From Diospyros lotus (lineage: Eukaryota; Streptophyta; Magnoliopsida; Ericales; Ebenaceae), in assembly GCF_014633365.1 (NCBI RefSeq), contig NC_068352.1:30599310-30663309 (forward strand): DNA of 64,000 nucleotides. The letters run 5' to 3'. The notes beneath the pieces were generated by a model. It was not told the DNA's origin. It saw only the letters and a program-made list of their open reading frames with translations, and made no database searches. Positions 33,629 to 45,426 of the stretch are shown one piece after another (the first letter of the stretch is position 1; every line of letters starts with the position of its first letter). The position numbers and the translations under genes are program-made.

Positions 33629-33960
33629 GGGTAAATCACATCATAGGTCACAAAACTTTGATATCCTTTTCAATTTGGTCACTAAACTTCAATTCCTTAC
33701 AAAGTGATAACAAAATTTTAAAATATTTTACAATATGATCACTATAGTGATTTTTGGATAATTTCTCACCAAAATTGCTGACGTGACAATGGCTACATCA
33801 TCGCCATGTCAGCAATTTCAGCTATGAACCATCAAAAAATACTTTAATGACCACATTGCAAAATATTTTAAAGTTTTGTTATCACTTTACAAGAAATTGA
33901 AGTTTAGTAACTAAATTGAAAAGAACGCCAAAATTTTGTGACCTTTGATTTGATTTACCC
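33629..33960. mobile_element. Foldback MITE with 10-bp target duplication (Mutator-like)
   Basis: 332 bp starting GGGTAAATCACATCA and ending TTGATTTACCC. The two halves are long imperfect inverted repeats of about 130 bp (ggtcacaaaactttg against aaaattttgtgacc, and cactaaacttcaatt against attgaagtttagtaac). The flanking direct repeat tatatatgtg is perfect (33,619-33,628 and 33,961-33,970), fitting the 8-11 bp duplications of Mutator-like elements. A central ctgacgtgacaatgg motif is partly mirrored. No coding capacity. Confidence 0.85.
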
Positions 33961-33970
33961 TATATATGTG

Positions 33971-36400
33971 TGTATACTAAGTGTCTGAAATTTAGTCTGG
34001 AAAAGACACGTGTTATCTCCATCTGGAACGACAAGTGTTATCTCCATCCAGATCCAGGTTTAAAAATTAATTTGGGTTTAATTTTTAGACCTTAATTTTA
34101 AATCTGGTCCAGATCCAAATTTAAAATTTGGGTTTAATTTTTAAGTCTTAATTTAAAAAAAAATAGATCAAATTTAATAGATTTATCTCTATTTAAATTT
34201 AAATAAGAGATTTCTTGATTTGATAATGTTTAAACTTTATGATGGTGGAGTAAATCTTGAGAATATTAACTATCTTGAAAATAAATTTAAATATTTTATT
34301 TTTTTCGATCTATATAAAAGAATGGCATTTAGATGTAAAATTATTTGACCACAAGCTATGATGGATGAAACCTCCTCAAAGTTGCTACTTCGTGTTTTTA
34401 AAACTTTACCTATATTGAAATGTCAAGAAATATCAAAAAATAATTTTTGCATCTCTTTTTTAATTTCAAAAATGTCTTCAGACCGTTTCATAATATCAAG
34501 AAAATATCATAAATTCATTTTCGATTTAAAAATGTGTTTTTGTCCACAAAGAGACAAAAAAGATCTGTCTATAATTAGGTTTATTTTTAGATTGAATAAC
34601 TATTTTTGTATTAAAAATTATATTCATAAAAAATAACTCTATATATTTTTATTTATACATTTTTTAATTTTTATTTAAAAAATATTATTTCTTTATTTTA
34701 TTTCATATCATATTTATTTTTTATTTCTGTACAACTCAAGTATAAGTCTCCTCCTCCTGATTTTATTACTAATTTGAACGTTGAAAGCCATAACTCTCTG
34801 ACAAGTGTAATTCTTAATAAATTAATCTTGCAAGTGTAGATTCCAAAATTTAATTTTCGAGACACCAAGTGGTGATCGATCCTCGATTCCGCCGGTGGTT
34901 ATAAACAAAGATGAGCCAAGAAAAGAAAAGAACCCCACGGGCCATGGCTGCGCAGCGGGGTGGTGGCATTAATTGCTCTTAACACGTATAGGTATAGATG
35001 CTCATATGAATGTTTATAATATATATATATATATCTCCTAAATACATTTATTTGGATATGTAACGTTACGCGAAGCAACCTCACAAAATGTTTGTCATAT
35101 TAATATATATTAATAATGTATGTGACAGCAATTAGTCTATGTATGATTCCTCAATGAAGGCTTGGATTCGTTCCAAACGAAGCGCTCTCGTGTTTCCCAC
35201 CCAACCAATAACTCTCTCTCTCTCTCTCTCTCTCTCTTGATGATGCTTATTTATTTGTACGGTCTTAATATATATAAAGTGTTTTCTAATAATTAAAAAA
35301 TATGATGTTAAATTTTTAATATTTATTTTTACATATAATATATCACGTAAATGATCAATTAATAGTATTTGAATAGATTAATTAGTTTGTTGTGTTCCTC
35401 TTAATAACTAAAAATACAATATTATTTGATGCATAAAAATATTAAGATTTTATACTTTAATTATTAAAAATTATTATTTTTAAATTCTTACCTCGACTAA
35501 GATTAAACAAATTTGTTATCTATACTACATAGAACACACATAGAAAAGAAAAAATGCCATGTCATAAAAATATCATATCAACGATATTAAAATTTATCTT
35601 GATAGGGAAAAGATCACATTTCTCGTCATTTAAAAAATACCCTAAATTTCAAATATCTAAATATCTGAATTACTAATCCAAAAAGAATAATGCTAGATGT
35701 ACATCATTTTTGTACATCTTAGGCTACACAAAGGGATATTATGATCAAAATACCATTCGCCTCCATATGCCTCACGCGCCTCTATGCGCCTCATGAGAAA
35801 CTTTTTTTGTCATTGGTACACTTTTGTGTAGGCCAAGGTATACACAAAAGCATACCAATAGCATTTTTCATCCAAAAAAATGTTACATTCTTCTATTCTC
35901 AATCACAAAATATAATAAAACTAATTTTTATCATTTTTCTTTGTTGAACTCGATTTATCTCTCTCACTCTCTTGTTTATATCCTCTTTTGTGTCTTAAGT
36001 TAAATATTTAAAATAATAATTTTTAATAGTTGAGATACAAAATTTTGACATTTTGTATATTATGGACCAAATGTCATATTTTGTAATTGTTGAGGAAAAA
36101 CAACAAAGCAATCAATCCATTTAAAATACCGTTAATCAGTCATTCACGTGGTGTGTCACTCATAGAAATTGACGTCTTTGTACATAGACTAATGTTCTGT
36201 CATGATAAGAATTTAAAATAATAATTTTTAATTATTAAAATACTAAATCTTGATATTTTACGTATCAAACTCTAAACGATATATTTTTTTAATTATTAAT
36301 AAATTGTGGTATGTATTAAGTCATTTATATATGTTATCATTTATTATTTAAATAAAATTTGATTAAGAGCATTAATTCAACTCAACGTCTTTTCAGTATA
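33971..36400. other. AT-rich intergenic spacer
   Basis: Long AT-rich sequence with a (CT)n microsatellite at about 35,212-35,237. A frame at 34,358-34,636 has no recognisable protein and AT-driven composition. A possible MITE with aatgcta ends lies around 35,690-35,870 but is not well bounded. Confidence 0.35.
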
Positions 36401-36412
36401 TAATTCGAGTTG

Positions 36413-36648
36413 GTCACAGTTGGGGACACAAAGTGCCTCCAATGTAAAGTTTAGGACAAGGACCAAGGATCGAGTCTTGCCAACGGCAGTGGAAGCAACC
36501 TCTCAAAATGAGGGGGGCTCTTTGTGCGCAGTGAATACTGATCTAGTCACTGTACCCGGTTGAGTCACTATGATTAACTCCCTTACATTCTGTTAGGCCG
36601 AGTGTAGAGGCGCCTAAGATAAGCGATTCACCTTTTGGAACAAATATG
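36413..36648 (+). mobile_element. SINE-like retroposon with 12-bp target duplication
   Basis: 236 bp bounded by the perfect direct repeat TAATTCGAGTTG (36,401-36,412 and 36,649-36,660). Near its 5' end ggatcgagtct resembles a pol III B box (GGTTCGANTCC), and ggggacacaaagtg upstream could be a weak A box. There are no terminal inverted repeats and no coding capacity. The long target duplication and tRNA-like promoter motif favour a plant SINE. It sits about 340 bp upstream of the glycosyltransferase start codon. Confidence 0.65.
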
Positions 36649-36891
36649 TAATTCGAGTTGTAGTCCAATGACAGATGAGACAATGGTGAGCTCTAAATTT
36701 AACTTCGGGCTGCGAGATAAAATTGCTTATTAATAAAAAATTTCATTTATAAAGTAATTAAATTACATAAAACCACGTATGATTAAACACGTGCATTATT
36801 CATAGTTTGGTTCATTTTTTATATAATTTAATTCAATTTTATTCTATTTTTAGATGATTAATATTAAGTTACGAGTCTCGATCTGGAAAAC

Positions 36892-36900
36892 TATATATTT
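36892..36900 (+). promoter_or_regulatory. Putative TATA box of the GT47 gene
   Basis: tatatattt lies about 86 bp before the start codon, the best-placed TATA-like sequence in this leader. Two short upstream ORFs follow it (36,917-36,955 and 36,960-36,989). Confidence 0.4.
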
Positions 36901-36985
36901 TGCATCTTTGTAACCGATGAAAGAACCAACCAACAAAGCCATTGGAGCTTCCTGATTCCATGCCGAGACCTACAGATCGATCTAA

Positions 36986-39423
36986 ATGAGCCGGCGCCAT
37001 TTACGTACAACATATCAATGCACAGCCCTCTTTCTGTTGATCTCCTTGGCCGCCATTATCATCTCTGTGATCACCTCCAATGCTTCCAACGGCCTCCCCT
37101 TGTTCTCTCTTCCTTCTTCCACCTGGTCCTGGACCGCCGGCGCCGCCATCCCCACCACCCTCTCCTCCGCCCTCACCTTCCACCAAGTATATATATATAT
37201 ATATATATGTGTATATGCATTTTTATGAACTCTTGAACATGTGGGTCTCTCATTTTGTGTGTGTGTGTGTGTATTCATACTAGGTTTGTGTTTGAGAAGA
37301 TTTATGGGTTTTGTTCTCGGAATGTGGTGCGCAGGATGAAGAAAAATCTGGGTTGAGAGGAAGAACAAAGAAGAGGGATGCGAAGCTGGAGAAGGTCGAA
37401 GCGGGACTGGCCAGAGCCAGAGCTTTGATCAGAGAAGCCATGGCGGATCGGAGCCGGTCGTCGCCTCTCAAGGATCCCGATTTTGTTCCGGAGGGAGATC
37501 TCTATGATAATCCGTATGCTTTCCACAGGTATATAACTGATATACACACATATATGTATATATATATATACGTATAACGTTTGAGGAGATCAGCCTTTGA
37601 TCTTCTCTGGGCTGGCATTCCAATGTCAGGTGGTGTTTGTGATGGGTGATAAACTAGGTCAAATACATATTTTAGGCTCCTATTTATATATTTTTTTATT
37701 TAAGTATTTAAATTTTTATTATTTTACACTTCTGCTTTTCAATTAGTTGCACGTATTGTCACAATTGATCTAGTACATGCATTCATCAGTCAAGAAATTT
37801 TGCCTCTTTATTTTCTGTCTTCTATGATCGACAATAGTAGATAGACGAAACCCTCTTTAGTCGCTTCTTCATCTTTTGTCTTTTCTGATCAATTACAGTC
37901 TATACCTATTGCCTTTGTTTGGCATCAACACCTTCGCTTGTGGTCTCTTAGAGTCTTGCACTTGCCTCGTCGCCCATTACTTAGTGAAAAAGTCATGGCA
38001 AAGATGATGGCCGGTTTGCACTCACATGAGGGATAATTTGATTATTTTAGGATGGTGTATTGCACTTATTAGATCAACCATGTTAAGGTGTGTAAATAAC
38101 ATAAAATTACATAATTTAATGATGTAATTAAAATAATAAAAATTTTTAAATATTTAAATAAAAAAAACGTGTGACTACATAGGTTAAAATATGTGTTTTT
38201 TCTAAATTTTATCCATCATTAACTATGTCTTATGTGTTATCATAAGTATTAAATTTAAGTGTGTAAATATTATTTTTCTTTTAAATTTAAGTGTGTAAAT
38301 ATTATTTTTCTTTTATAATATCCACGATGATGATGCAGAAGCTACCTGCTAATGGAGAGGATGTTCAAGATCTACGTCTACGAAGAAGGCGAGCCGCCGA
38401 TCTTCCACACCGGGCCCTGCAAAGACATATACTCCATGGAAGGACTCTTCCTCAACTTCATGGAATCAGACACCCGCTTCCGGACGCCCGACGGCGACGC
38501 CGCCCATGTCTACTACCTGCCGTTCAGCGTCGTCATGATCCTTGACGCCCTCTTCGACCCCGTCGTCCGCGACAAGGCCGTCCTCGAGCGCACCGTCGGC
38601 GGCTACGTCAGACTCGTCTCCGGCAAGTACCCCTTCTGGAACCGCAGCCTCGGCGCCGACCACTTCATGCTCTCTTGCCACGATTGGGTGCGTTCCCGAT
38701 GAAATTAGTTTGATCCGATGCTTGAAGTTGAAATTTCACTCGTCCTTTGTGGGGTTGCAGGGGCCGCGCGCGACTTGGTACGTTCCGGAGCTGTATTTCA
38801 CGTCGATTAGGGTTTTATGCAACGCCAACACCTCCGAGCATTTCAACCCTAGAAAGGACGCCTCGATGCCGGAAATCAACCTCAAGACCGGCGAAATCCG
38901 CGGTCTCACCGGCGGCCAGCCGATCTCCAACCGCACGATCCTTGGCTTCTTCGCTGGCCGACCCCACGGCAAAATCAGGCCGGCGTTCCTCAAGCACTGG
39001 AAGGAGAAAGACGACGACCTTCTGGTCTTCGAAACTCTCCCGGAATCCTTTTCCTATCCGGAGATGATGAAGAAGAGCAAATTCTGCATCTGCCCGAGCG
39101 GCTGGGAAGTTGCGAGCCCCAGAATCGTGGAGGCGATCTACGCCGAGTGCGTGCCGGTTCTGATCTCACAGAAATACGTTCTCCCGTTCAGCGATGTTCT
39201 GAACTGGGATTCGTTTTCCGTTCAAGTTCCGGTGAACGAGATTCCGAATCTGAAGAAGATTCTGCTAGGGATTCCGGCGGATCGGTACCGTAGGATGCAG
39301 GAGAATGTGAAGAAGGTGCAACGGCATTTTCTGGTGAACGATCCGCCGAAGAGATACGATGTGTTTCACATGATTATTCATTCGATCTGGCTTCGGAGAT
39401 TGAATGTTCTTGTTTATAGTTGA
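36986..39423 (+). CDS. GT47 exostosin-family glycosyltransferase (At3g07620/At5g03795-like)
   Basis: Four exons (36,986-37,186; 37,335-37,528; 38,339-38,687; 38,761-39,423) joined by GT-AG introns give 468 residues, a usual length for plant GT47 proteins. Residues about 12-30 (LFLLISLAAIIISVI) form an uncleaved membrane anchor, implying a Golgi type II protein. A basic, probably coiled stem (about 68-115) follows. The exostosin domain spans about 135-440, with ERMFKIYVYEEGEPPIF, the CHDWGP junction, GFFAGRPHGKIRPAF and the conserved CPSGWEVASPRIVEA (about 359-373), ending RYDVFHMIIHSIWLRRLN. The family transfers sugars in cell-wall polysaccharide or glycoprotein synthesis; the substrate of this clade is not known to me. 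All splice phases agree and no stops occur. An upstream ORF ends in ATGA, overlapping the start codon. Related fragments lie at 3,230 and 24,510. It is the most convincing functional gene here. Confidence 0.92.
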
Positions 39424-39683
39424 CGATGGATGGAGTTGAAGAACATGAGATTAGAATCAAACAATAGGAGCAGAACAGAACAGAGCAGAGAAGTGAAAGG
39501 CATTTTTTAATCATAGTTTTTGCATTTTTTTTTGTTTCCCTTTGTTGTTTCAGAACAAAAAACTTAATGAAATTATACTTTAGAGACCAAGTCTTCATTG
39601 TTTTTAAAGGAAATTTTGGGTTAAATAACATAATTAGTCAACTAAAATTTGTACTAAGATACAAAAAATTATTAAATTTCTAG

Positions 39684-39892
39684 AGATAATGCTATCCATC
39701 TCCAATAAAGATGAACAAGAGTGATGTAATAGCATATGTAGAAGTATTTATCTTATAAAGATAAAAAGTTATATTCTTTAAATAGATGTATAATACCAAT
39801 TAAATATTTTCATATGAATTGTCACATCATCGCTATCTCTACTGAAAATGAATACCAACCAAATATTTCTACTGGAAATGAATAGCATTACT
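39684..39892. mobile_element. Short MITE in block A
   Basis: Ends gataatgctatccatctcc and ggaaatgaatagcattac are imperfect inverted repeats. Non-coding. A shorter homologue lies at 47,839-47,975 in block B, so it predates the duplication. Confidence 0.55.
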
Positions 39893-41719
39893 CAAACTTT
39901 AATTTATTGACAAAGATGATTGAACTTTAATTTAATATATAATTTTATAATTATTATTAATTATAATTAAAAGAGATTAACGAAATGCTAATGTGTTTGT
40001 ACTTTAGTGCAAAATTTAGTAATTTTTTTTTTATAATTTTGTGTAAAGTTCAATAACCATTTGTGTTATTTATCATTGCACTTTAATCACGTCAACAATC
40101 TCCTCTTTTAATGGCTATTATTGAATTATATACTAAATTGACGATAGTTATTTTAAAAAATACATATCTTTAATACTCGTGAAAATTCTACTATACAATT
40201 CTTAGGATTCTTAGCCTCTGACTTAAGTATCAGAGTGTTTGCATAAAAATCTCTCAAGCTCTCTGATTATTTTCTTCCTTGTAATCTCGGACAATATTAA
40301 ATCTCGAGACAAACATCTCATGATGATATCAAGTTCCTAGACGAAGGTTTTAAGGCGACATCAAATCTCGAAATGAAGGTCTCAAAATGATATTAAACCT
40401 TGAGTTCACTATAATTTCAGATGATCTGACCTCGAGGTTTGAAATGTTGTCACAATGACCATTAGTATCCAGAACTTGGACTCAGTTAACAACAATGGTG
40501 GCGGAATTGTTATTTTTTAATTTTTATTTGTTATTTTAGTTGGGACTACACAATATTTTATTGGATTTGTTTGAGTTAGGATTGAGGATCCCAAATTTTA
40601 ATTTAATTGGGAGCGTGACAAGAATAGAAGTTTGATACACGAACCCCACCGCACTTGTAACATTTAAATAATATCTTATATAATCTTTAATTATAAATTG
40701 TTATATATATATATATATAGTGTTATATTCAAATTTGTTGTGCTGTTGACCAAAGGGATGGAATCAAACTTTAAGGCTCGAAACTAAAAATTAGCTCGAC
40801 GAGTCAAGATTGAGTTTATTGAAGTTTTACTTGGCTTGATTCAATTATAACCCTACGTCTGTTTTTGATTTATGAGAGCATAAAATATGGTTTACTAACT
40901 CCCTTATTACTTGAGAAAGTGGTACATGTCCAAAATATCTTACTCGAAGTTTGAAAATCTCAATTAAAAAATCTTGTCAAAGTTTTCACTCAACCATTTC
41001 AAGTTTGAACTATATAAATATAAAGACAACTGACTCTAAAGAGTTGCTTACATTTATCTAAACTCTTTATCGAGTGTTAATTTGATCTTCGTAAACTATA
41101 CTAGAAGATAAAATCTTGACCTAATTTGCAAGAGTTTGGGCATTGACATATTTAGTAATCCTCCTAATATCATCAATAATTATGAGTTATATTGGTGAAT
41201 TTTTTAATTTATATATTTATTAGTAAATATATGAAAATTCGGAATCAAAATCATGATTAGGGTCATGTAATTCCTTTGCTTGTGTTGTGAAAATTATTTT
41301 GCATTTTTTTTTACTTCAAAAAATTTTAAATCTCTAATGATAAACAATGTGGGATGTTGATTTTTACTAGTTAAAAGCAGTAAAAACCAACATAAATATA
41401 CTCTTCGAAATGCTGAAAGAGACAACCCGAGCCACAAGAATAGGACTTAAAGGCCTAATCTGAGAGTAACCAGCGCAAATCTGAGTCAATTTTACTACAT
41501 CTATATAATAAGTCCAAATTGTAATCTCTCTCACTTTTAAAATCAATCTTTATTAACGATTACTTTTTTTAGACAATTTATAATTAATCCAATAACAATT
41601 TTTGTGACAATAAATAACATCGTAAAGACAATAAATTTATTCACTGGCAAAAATAATTATATATCAATTTCTTTATTGGAATACAACCCTTGCAATGACT
41701 TGTTGATTTCTTCATTTCC
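39893..41719. other. Block A spacer, no gene
   Basis: AT-rich, alignable with 47,976-51,402. No conserved frame. It contains the region matched by the 3.2-kb GT remnant (around 39,985-40,160). Confidence 0.5.
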
Positions 41720-42326
41720 TCACAAGATGGAGCACAATAAGGATGGTTCATGGCAATGCCTAACTTCATCAACATAAACAGGCAAACTACAGCTGCTTCC
41801 ATACGCTGGGCGGTAGTAATTACAATTTGGCGTGGCGTAATGCACTCCGTCTCCGGCGTTGTCGTTCTCCTCCTCCGGCTCCGGCGACTCAACGCTCACC
41901 AGCTCGGCGTAGCCCACTTTCTTCCTCAGCAAGGTGGTCAGCGCCACCGAGTCGATCCCATCTCCGACCACCACTATCTGGTCCTCCCCATTCAAGGCCA
42001 CCTCTTCCACCCCTTCAAATTAATCAGCCAAACACGCACTGAATCAACTCGGCTCAAATCATGAGATCATGTGATATATATATATATACATACATACATA
42101 CCAGTAAATCCAGCTGCATTGGTGAGGACTTTGGAGTGAGACTTGTTGCTGTTCATGCAAAACTTAATGACCACCTTTCGCTGCATAATTGTTAGTTTGT
42201 ATATATTTATAAATACATATATATGCAATTAATTAAAATTAATTAGTATATAATCCACATAGTAATTGAAAGCAGAAGTGAAGTTAGTCTCTTGTTAATT
42301 TTGATCAGAATGTCACTTACCTTCAT
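41720..42326 (-). CDS. HMA-domain isoprenylated protein without CxxC, copy A
   Basis: Three exons on the minus strand: 42,326-42,321 (only ATGAAG), 42,180-42,102 and 42,012-41,720, joined by gtaagt/gtatgt donors and AG acceptors in phase, for 125 residues. Residues 1-70 fit a heavy-metal-associated fold (MKRKVVIKF, then a helix, GVEEVALNGEDQIVVVGDG and LLRKKVGYAELVSV). The metal-binding loop, normally MxCxxC, reads CMNSNKSHSK, so the paired cysteines are gone. An acidic linker (SPEPEEEND) and a Cys/Tyr-rich tail follow. The C-terminus CSIL is a CaaX box ending in Leu, predicting geranylgeranylation and membrane attachment. It belongs with the HIPP-type small HMA proteins (HIPP16/46/47-like loops). 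Copper binding is unlikely; protein binding or a stress/immunity role is inference. The minimal first exon is typical of this subfamily. Paralogue at 51,403. Confidence 0.88.
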
Positions 42327-42328
42327 CC

Positions 42329-42365
<37 letters not shown>

Positions 42366-42397
42366 GTGCCTAGCCCTCCCAGAGTCCCATGCATCCA

Positions 42398-42407
42398 TAT
42401 TTATATA
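42398..42407 (-). promoter_or_regulatory. TATA box of HMA copy A
   Basis: On the minus strand, tgtatataaatatgg lies about 75 bp upstream of the ATG. A (GA)n/(CT)n tract (42,333-42,360) fills the leader. The same arrangement occurs at copy B (52,123-52,132) and the window-end copy. Confidence 0.65.
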
Positions 42408-42603
42408 CACAGAATATAGTTGGGCAGATTTACATGAGCCGAGATCTGCCGTACCCCTTGGCTGTACCTCCAATACATGTCCTTCACGTCACCCAATTAA
42501 CATATGTCATCAAAATAATAATTATTTAAAAAATATATAAAATTAAATATAAAAAATTATAAAATCAAAAGATAATACATATATTATGATCAATAATACA
42601 TAT

Positions 42604-43125
42604 TGATGAGGGAATATTTACAGGGGCAATTTTACTGTACTACCCCTGGGAGGTTACCATTAACTCGGAGCCATGTGTGCCAGTAAAGACAAATATGCGA
42701 TCGCCACGTGTCAAGACTTAGGAGCTCCGCTTATCTTTATAATCTTTATTATGATTTTGAACTGGAAAGAGATAAAGAAGAAGATTAAGTCAACCAATGA
42801 TATCTTTAAATATCCCAAGAATTATCTCTATTAGGAAAGATTATCTTTTCTTCCTATGGAAAGGGGATCAACCTCTCCTTTTGAAATATATCTTATCTCC
42901 TAAGGGAAAGGCCACGGGACATCTATAAATAGAGGGCAACCTCTACAGGTATGGGGATCTGATCTGACTCCTAAGGGACTCTTTTACTATCTTCCATTAC
43001 TATTATACTCCTCAAAAACCCTATGAACTGACTTGAGCGTCGGAGGGATCACGGGGAGCGAGTCCCCACCCTTTTTGCAGGTACTTGGTCCGAGACAGAA
43101 GAAGGTGATCGGCTCCGCATCATCA
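42604..43125 (+). repeat. Left LTR of element copy 2
   Basis: 522 bp. It differs from the right LTR at a few sites, for example gtgccagtaaagacaa against gtaccagtaaagacca. Confidence 0.93.
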
Positions 43126-43784
43126 ATTGGCGCCCACCGTGGGGCCTTCGTCTTTTTCTTCTATTTTCCAAGTACAATTTCAAGCCGTAGGAAATCTATT
43201 CAACTCAATTACACGTATTTGCTGATTGCATCATGGGTACGCTTGTTTCTCTTTTAATATTTTTTGTGCCTCCTATGATTTTATTTTTCAATTATTGTTT
43301 TATGTAAAAATAATTGAAAGAGAAGGCCGAAAGATTTATATATATATGGATATATATATTCAATCACATAAAAGAAGCGTAATTCTGCCATTACATTCAT
43401 ATTATATGAATATATATATATATATATGTTGGAGAAAAGCTTATCATGGAAGCCTAGCGGAGTAAATAAGAAAAGAGGTGTTATATTATAATATTAAAGG
43501 GGAAGACTTCCTGGAAAAGGGGTATATACCCAGAAACCACCATGGATGAGCCAGGCGATGGCCGCAGCAAGCAGCGATAATGGTTACGACGGAAGCTCCG
43601 TTAATATCGCTTTGGTTAAAACTTATTTCCCTTGTTTTATCATTCTAGTGTTTTAACTACTATTTATTGGAGAATTGCTAGATATATGCAAAAGGTTTTA
43701 ATTTGAATTGCTTGATAGATATGCTCCAATGACTTGAATTTTAATTGATTTTGTTAAAATGTTCGGGATTAATAACGTTAGCAG

Positions 43785-45140
43785 ACGAAAGGCTCGCCCC
43801 GAACACCTACGGATGTAGGCGTTATGCCGAACCGCAAAAATAAAATACTCTATTTAATTGCGGACGTAGGCGTTACGCCGAACCGCAAAAACAAAATATT
43901 TGTTATTCTTTAATTGCGGATGTAGGCGTTACGCCGAACCGCGAAAACAAAATATTTGTTATTCTTTAATTGCGGATGTAGGCGTTACGCCGAACCGCGA
44001 AAACAAAATATTATTATTCTTTAATTGCGGACGTAGGCATTTCACCGAACCGCGAAAATAAAATAAGGATATTATTTGAAATCCCGTCATCAACTATAAT
44101 CCAAGCCAGCATGTGCGAATGAAAATCGAAGGTCCGAAAGGCCTCAACAACGCAAAAGTAAAGGATCAGATGTGATCCTTAGGGGGCCCTGAACCCCCGA
44201 ACACTCAAAAACAAAGGATCAGATATGATCCTCGGGGGGCCTCGAACCCCCGAACACTCAAAAACAAAGGATCAGATATGATCCTCGGGGGGCCTCGAAC
44301 CCCCGAACACTCAAAAACAAAGGATCAGATATGATCCTCGGGGGGCCCCGAACCCCCGAACACTCAAAAACAAAGGATCACTTATGATCCTCGAACTCTT
44401 GACAACTCAAAATCGAAGGTTCAAAGGGGACCACCCCTACTAATTAAGGCACCAGTTCGGAGGCTACAAACCTCCGCCAAATGAAGACCAAAGGGGACCA
44501 CCCCTACTAATTAAGGCACCAGTTCGGAGACTACAAACCTCCGCCAAATGAAGACCAAAAGGCATCAGTTCGAAAGCTACGAACCTCCGCCAAATGAAGA
44601 CCAAAGGGGACCGCCCCTACTAATTAAGGCATCAGTTCGGAGGCTACGAACCTCCGCCAAACGAAGACCAAAGGGGACCATAGCCTCAGCCAATGGCCCC
44701 GAAGGCAAGGCGCGCAGCCTCAACCAACACAGCTTCTGCCAACGGCCCCGAAGACGAGGCATGCAGCCTCGGCTAGCAACCCCGAAGATCAGGCACGCGG
44801 CCTCGGCCACCGCAGCCTCGGCCAACAGCCCCCAAAGATCAGGCACACGGCCTCGGCCACCACAGCCTCGGCCAGTGGCCCCCGAAGACAAGGCACACGG
44901 CCTCGGCCAGCGGCCTCGAAGATAAGGCAAGCGGCCTCGGCCACCGCAGCCTTGGCCAACGACCCCCAAAGATCAGGCACACGGCCTCGGCCACCATAGC
45001 CTCGGCCAATGGCCCCCGAAGACAAGGCACACAGCCTCGGCCAGCGGCCTCGAAGATAAGGCAAGCGGCCTCGGCCACCACAACCTCGACCAGCGGCCCC
45101 CGAAGATGAGGAATGCGGCCTCGACTAGCATAGCCTCGGC
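43785..45140 (+). repeat. Four minisatellite fields inside element copy 2
   Basis: Order: 43,785-44,065, units with gcgga.gtaggcgttacgccg; 44,155-44,390, units of about 57 bp with ggatcagatatgatcctcgg and gaacccccgaac, about five copies; 44,415-44,685, units of about 68 bp with ggaggctacraacctccgcc and ggggaccacccc; 44,690-45,140, ggcctcggccac units. All unit types are self-complementary. This is the reverse order of the plus-strand fields in copy 1, as expected for opposite orientation. Confidence 0.85.
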
Positions 45141-45426
45141 CCTAGGCCAAAAATAACAATAAAAATATATGTACTGATTTAAGAGCTGACCCTTTTTCTA
45201 CTATAGGAAAATTCTCGAACGTCACTATCACCTCGAGCGACCTAATCACCCTTTGCATGGGAAGACTGAAAAGGCAACGGGAGACTTAAGAAGCGAATTC
45301 AACATCCGAGACTGCTAACCCAAATTTTTAGCAGAATTTTTTTACAGAGGCTCAGAAAAACAGTGACAACTACTCCTTCAGCTGCCCAACCTCCTTACTC
45401 GATCAGCTCAAGGAGTGGGGGGCAAG

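Larger units (their letters stand above)
39457..42603. repeat. Segmental duplication, block A
   Basis: The block starts in the 3' flank of the GT47 gene (aaacaataggagcag) and aligns in order with 47,779-52,290. It carries the same MITE, spacer landmarks (atgaccattagtatccagaac; tgggcattgacatatt) and HMA gene. It resumes for about 60 bp after the inserted LTR element (45,950-46,012). Relative to block B it lacks about 530 bp near 40,757 and lacks the Harbinger-like element. Confidence 0.9.

Noticed and set aside
34358..34636. 92-codon AT-rich frame as a gene
   Set aside because: Composition follows the surrounding AT-rich DNA; no domain, promoter or splice context.
36413..36648. tRNA gene at the B-box-like motif
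   Set aside because: No cloverleaf can be formed around it; the element form and target duplication fit a SINE-like insertion better.
38542..38700. Alternative start of the GT47 protein at 38,542 without splicing
   Set aside because: The frame before 38,761 is a serine-rich shadow. The spliced model gives continuous family homology with phased GT-AG introns.
43785..44690. Regularly spaced repeats resembling a CRISPR array
   Set aside because: The window is plant nuclear DNA. The repeats are contiguous tandem units without unique spacers, lie inside an LTR element and have no cas genes.
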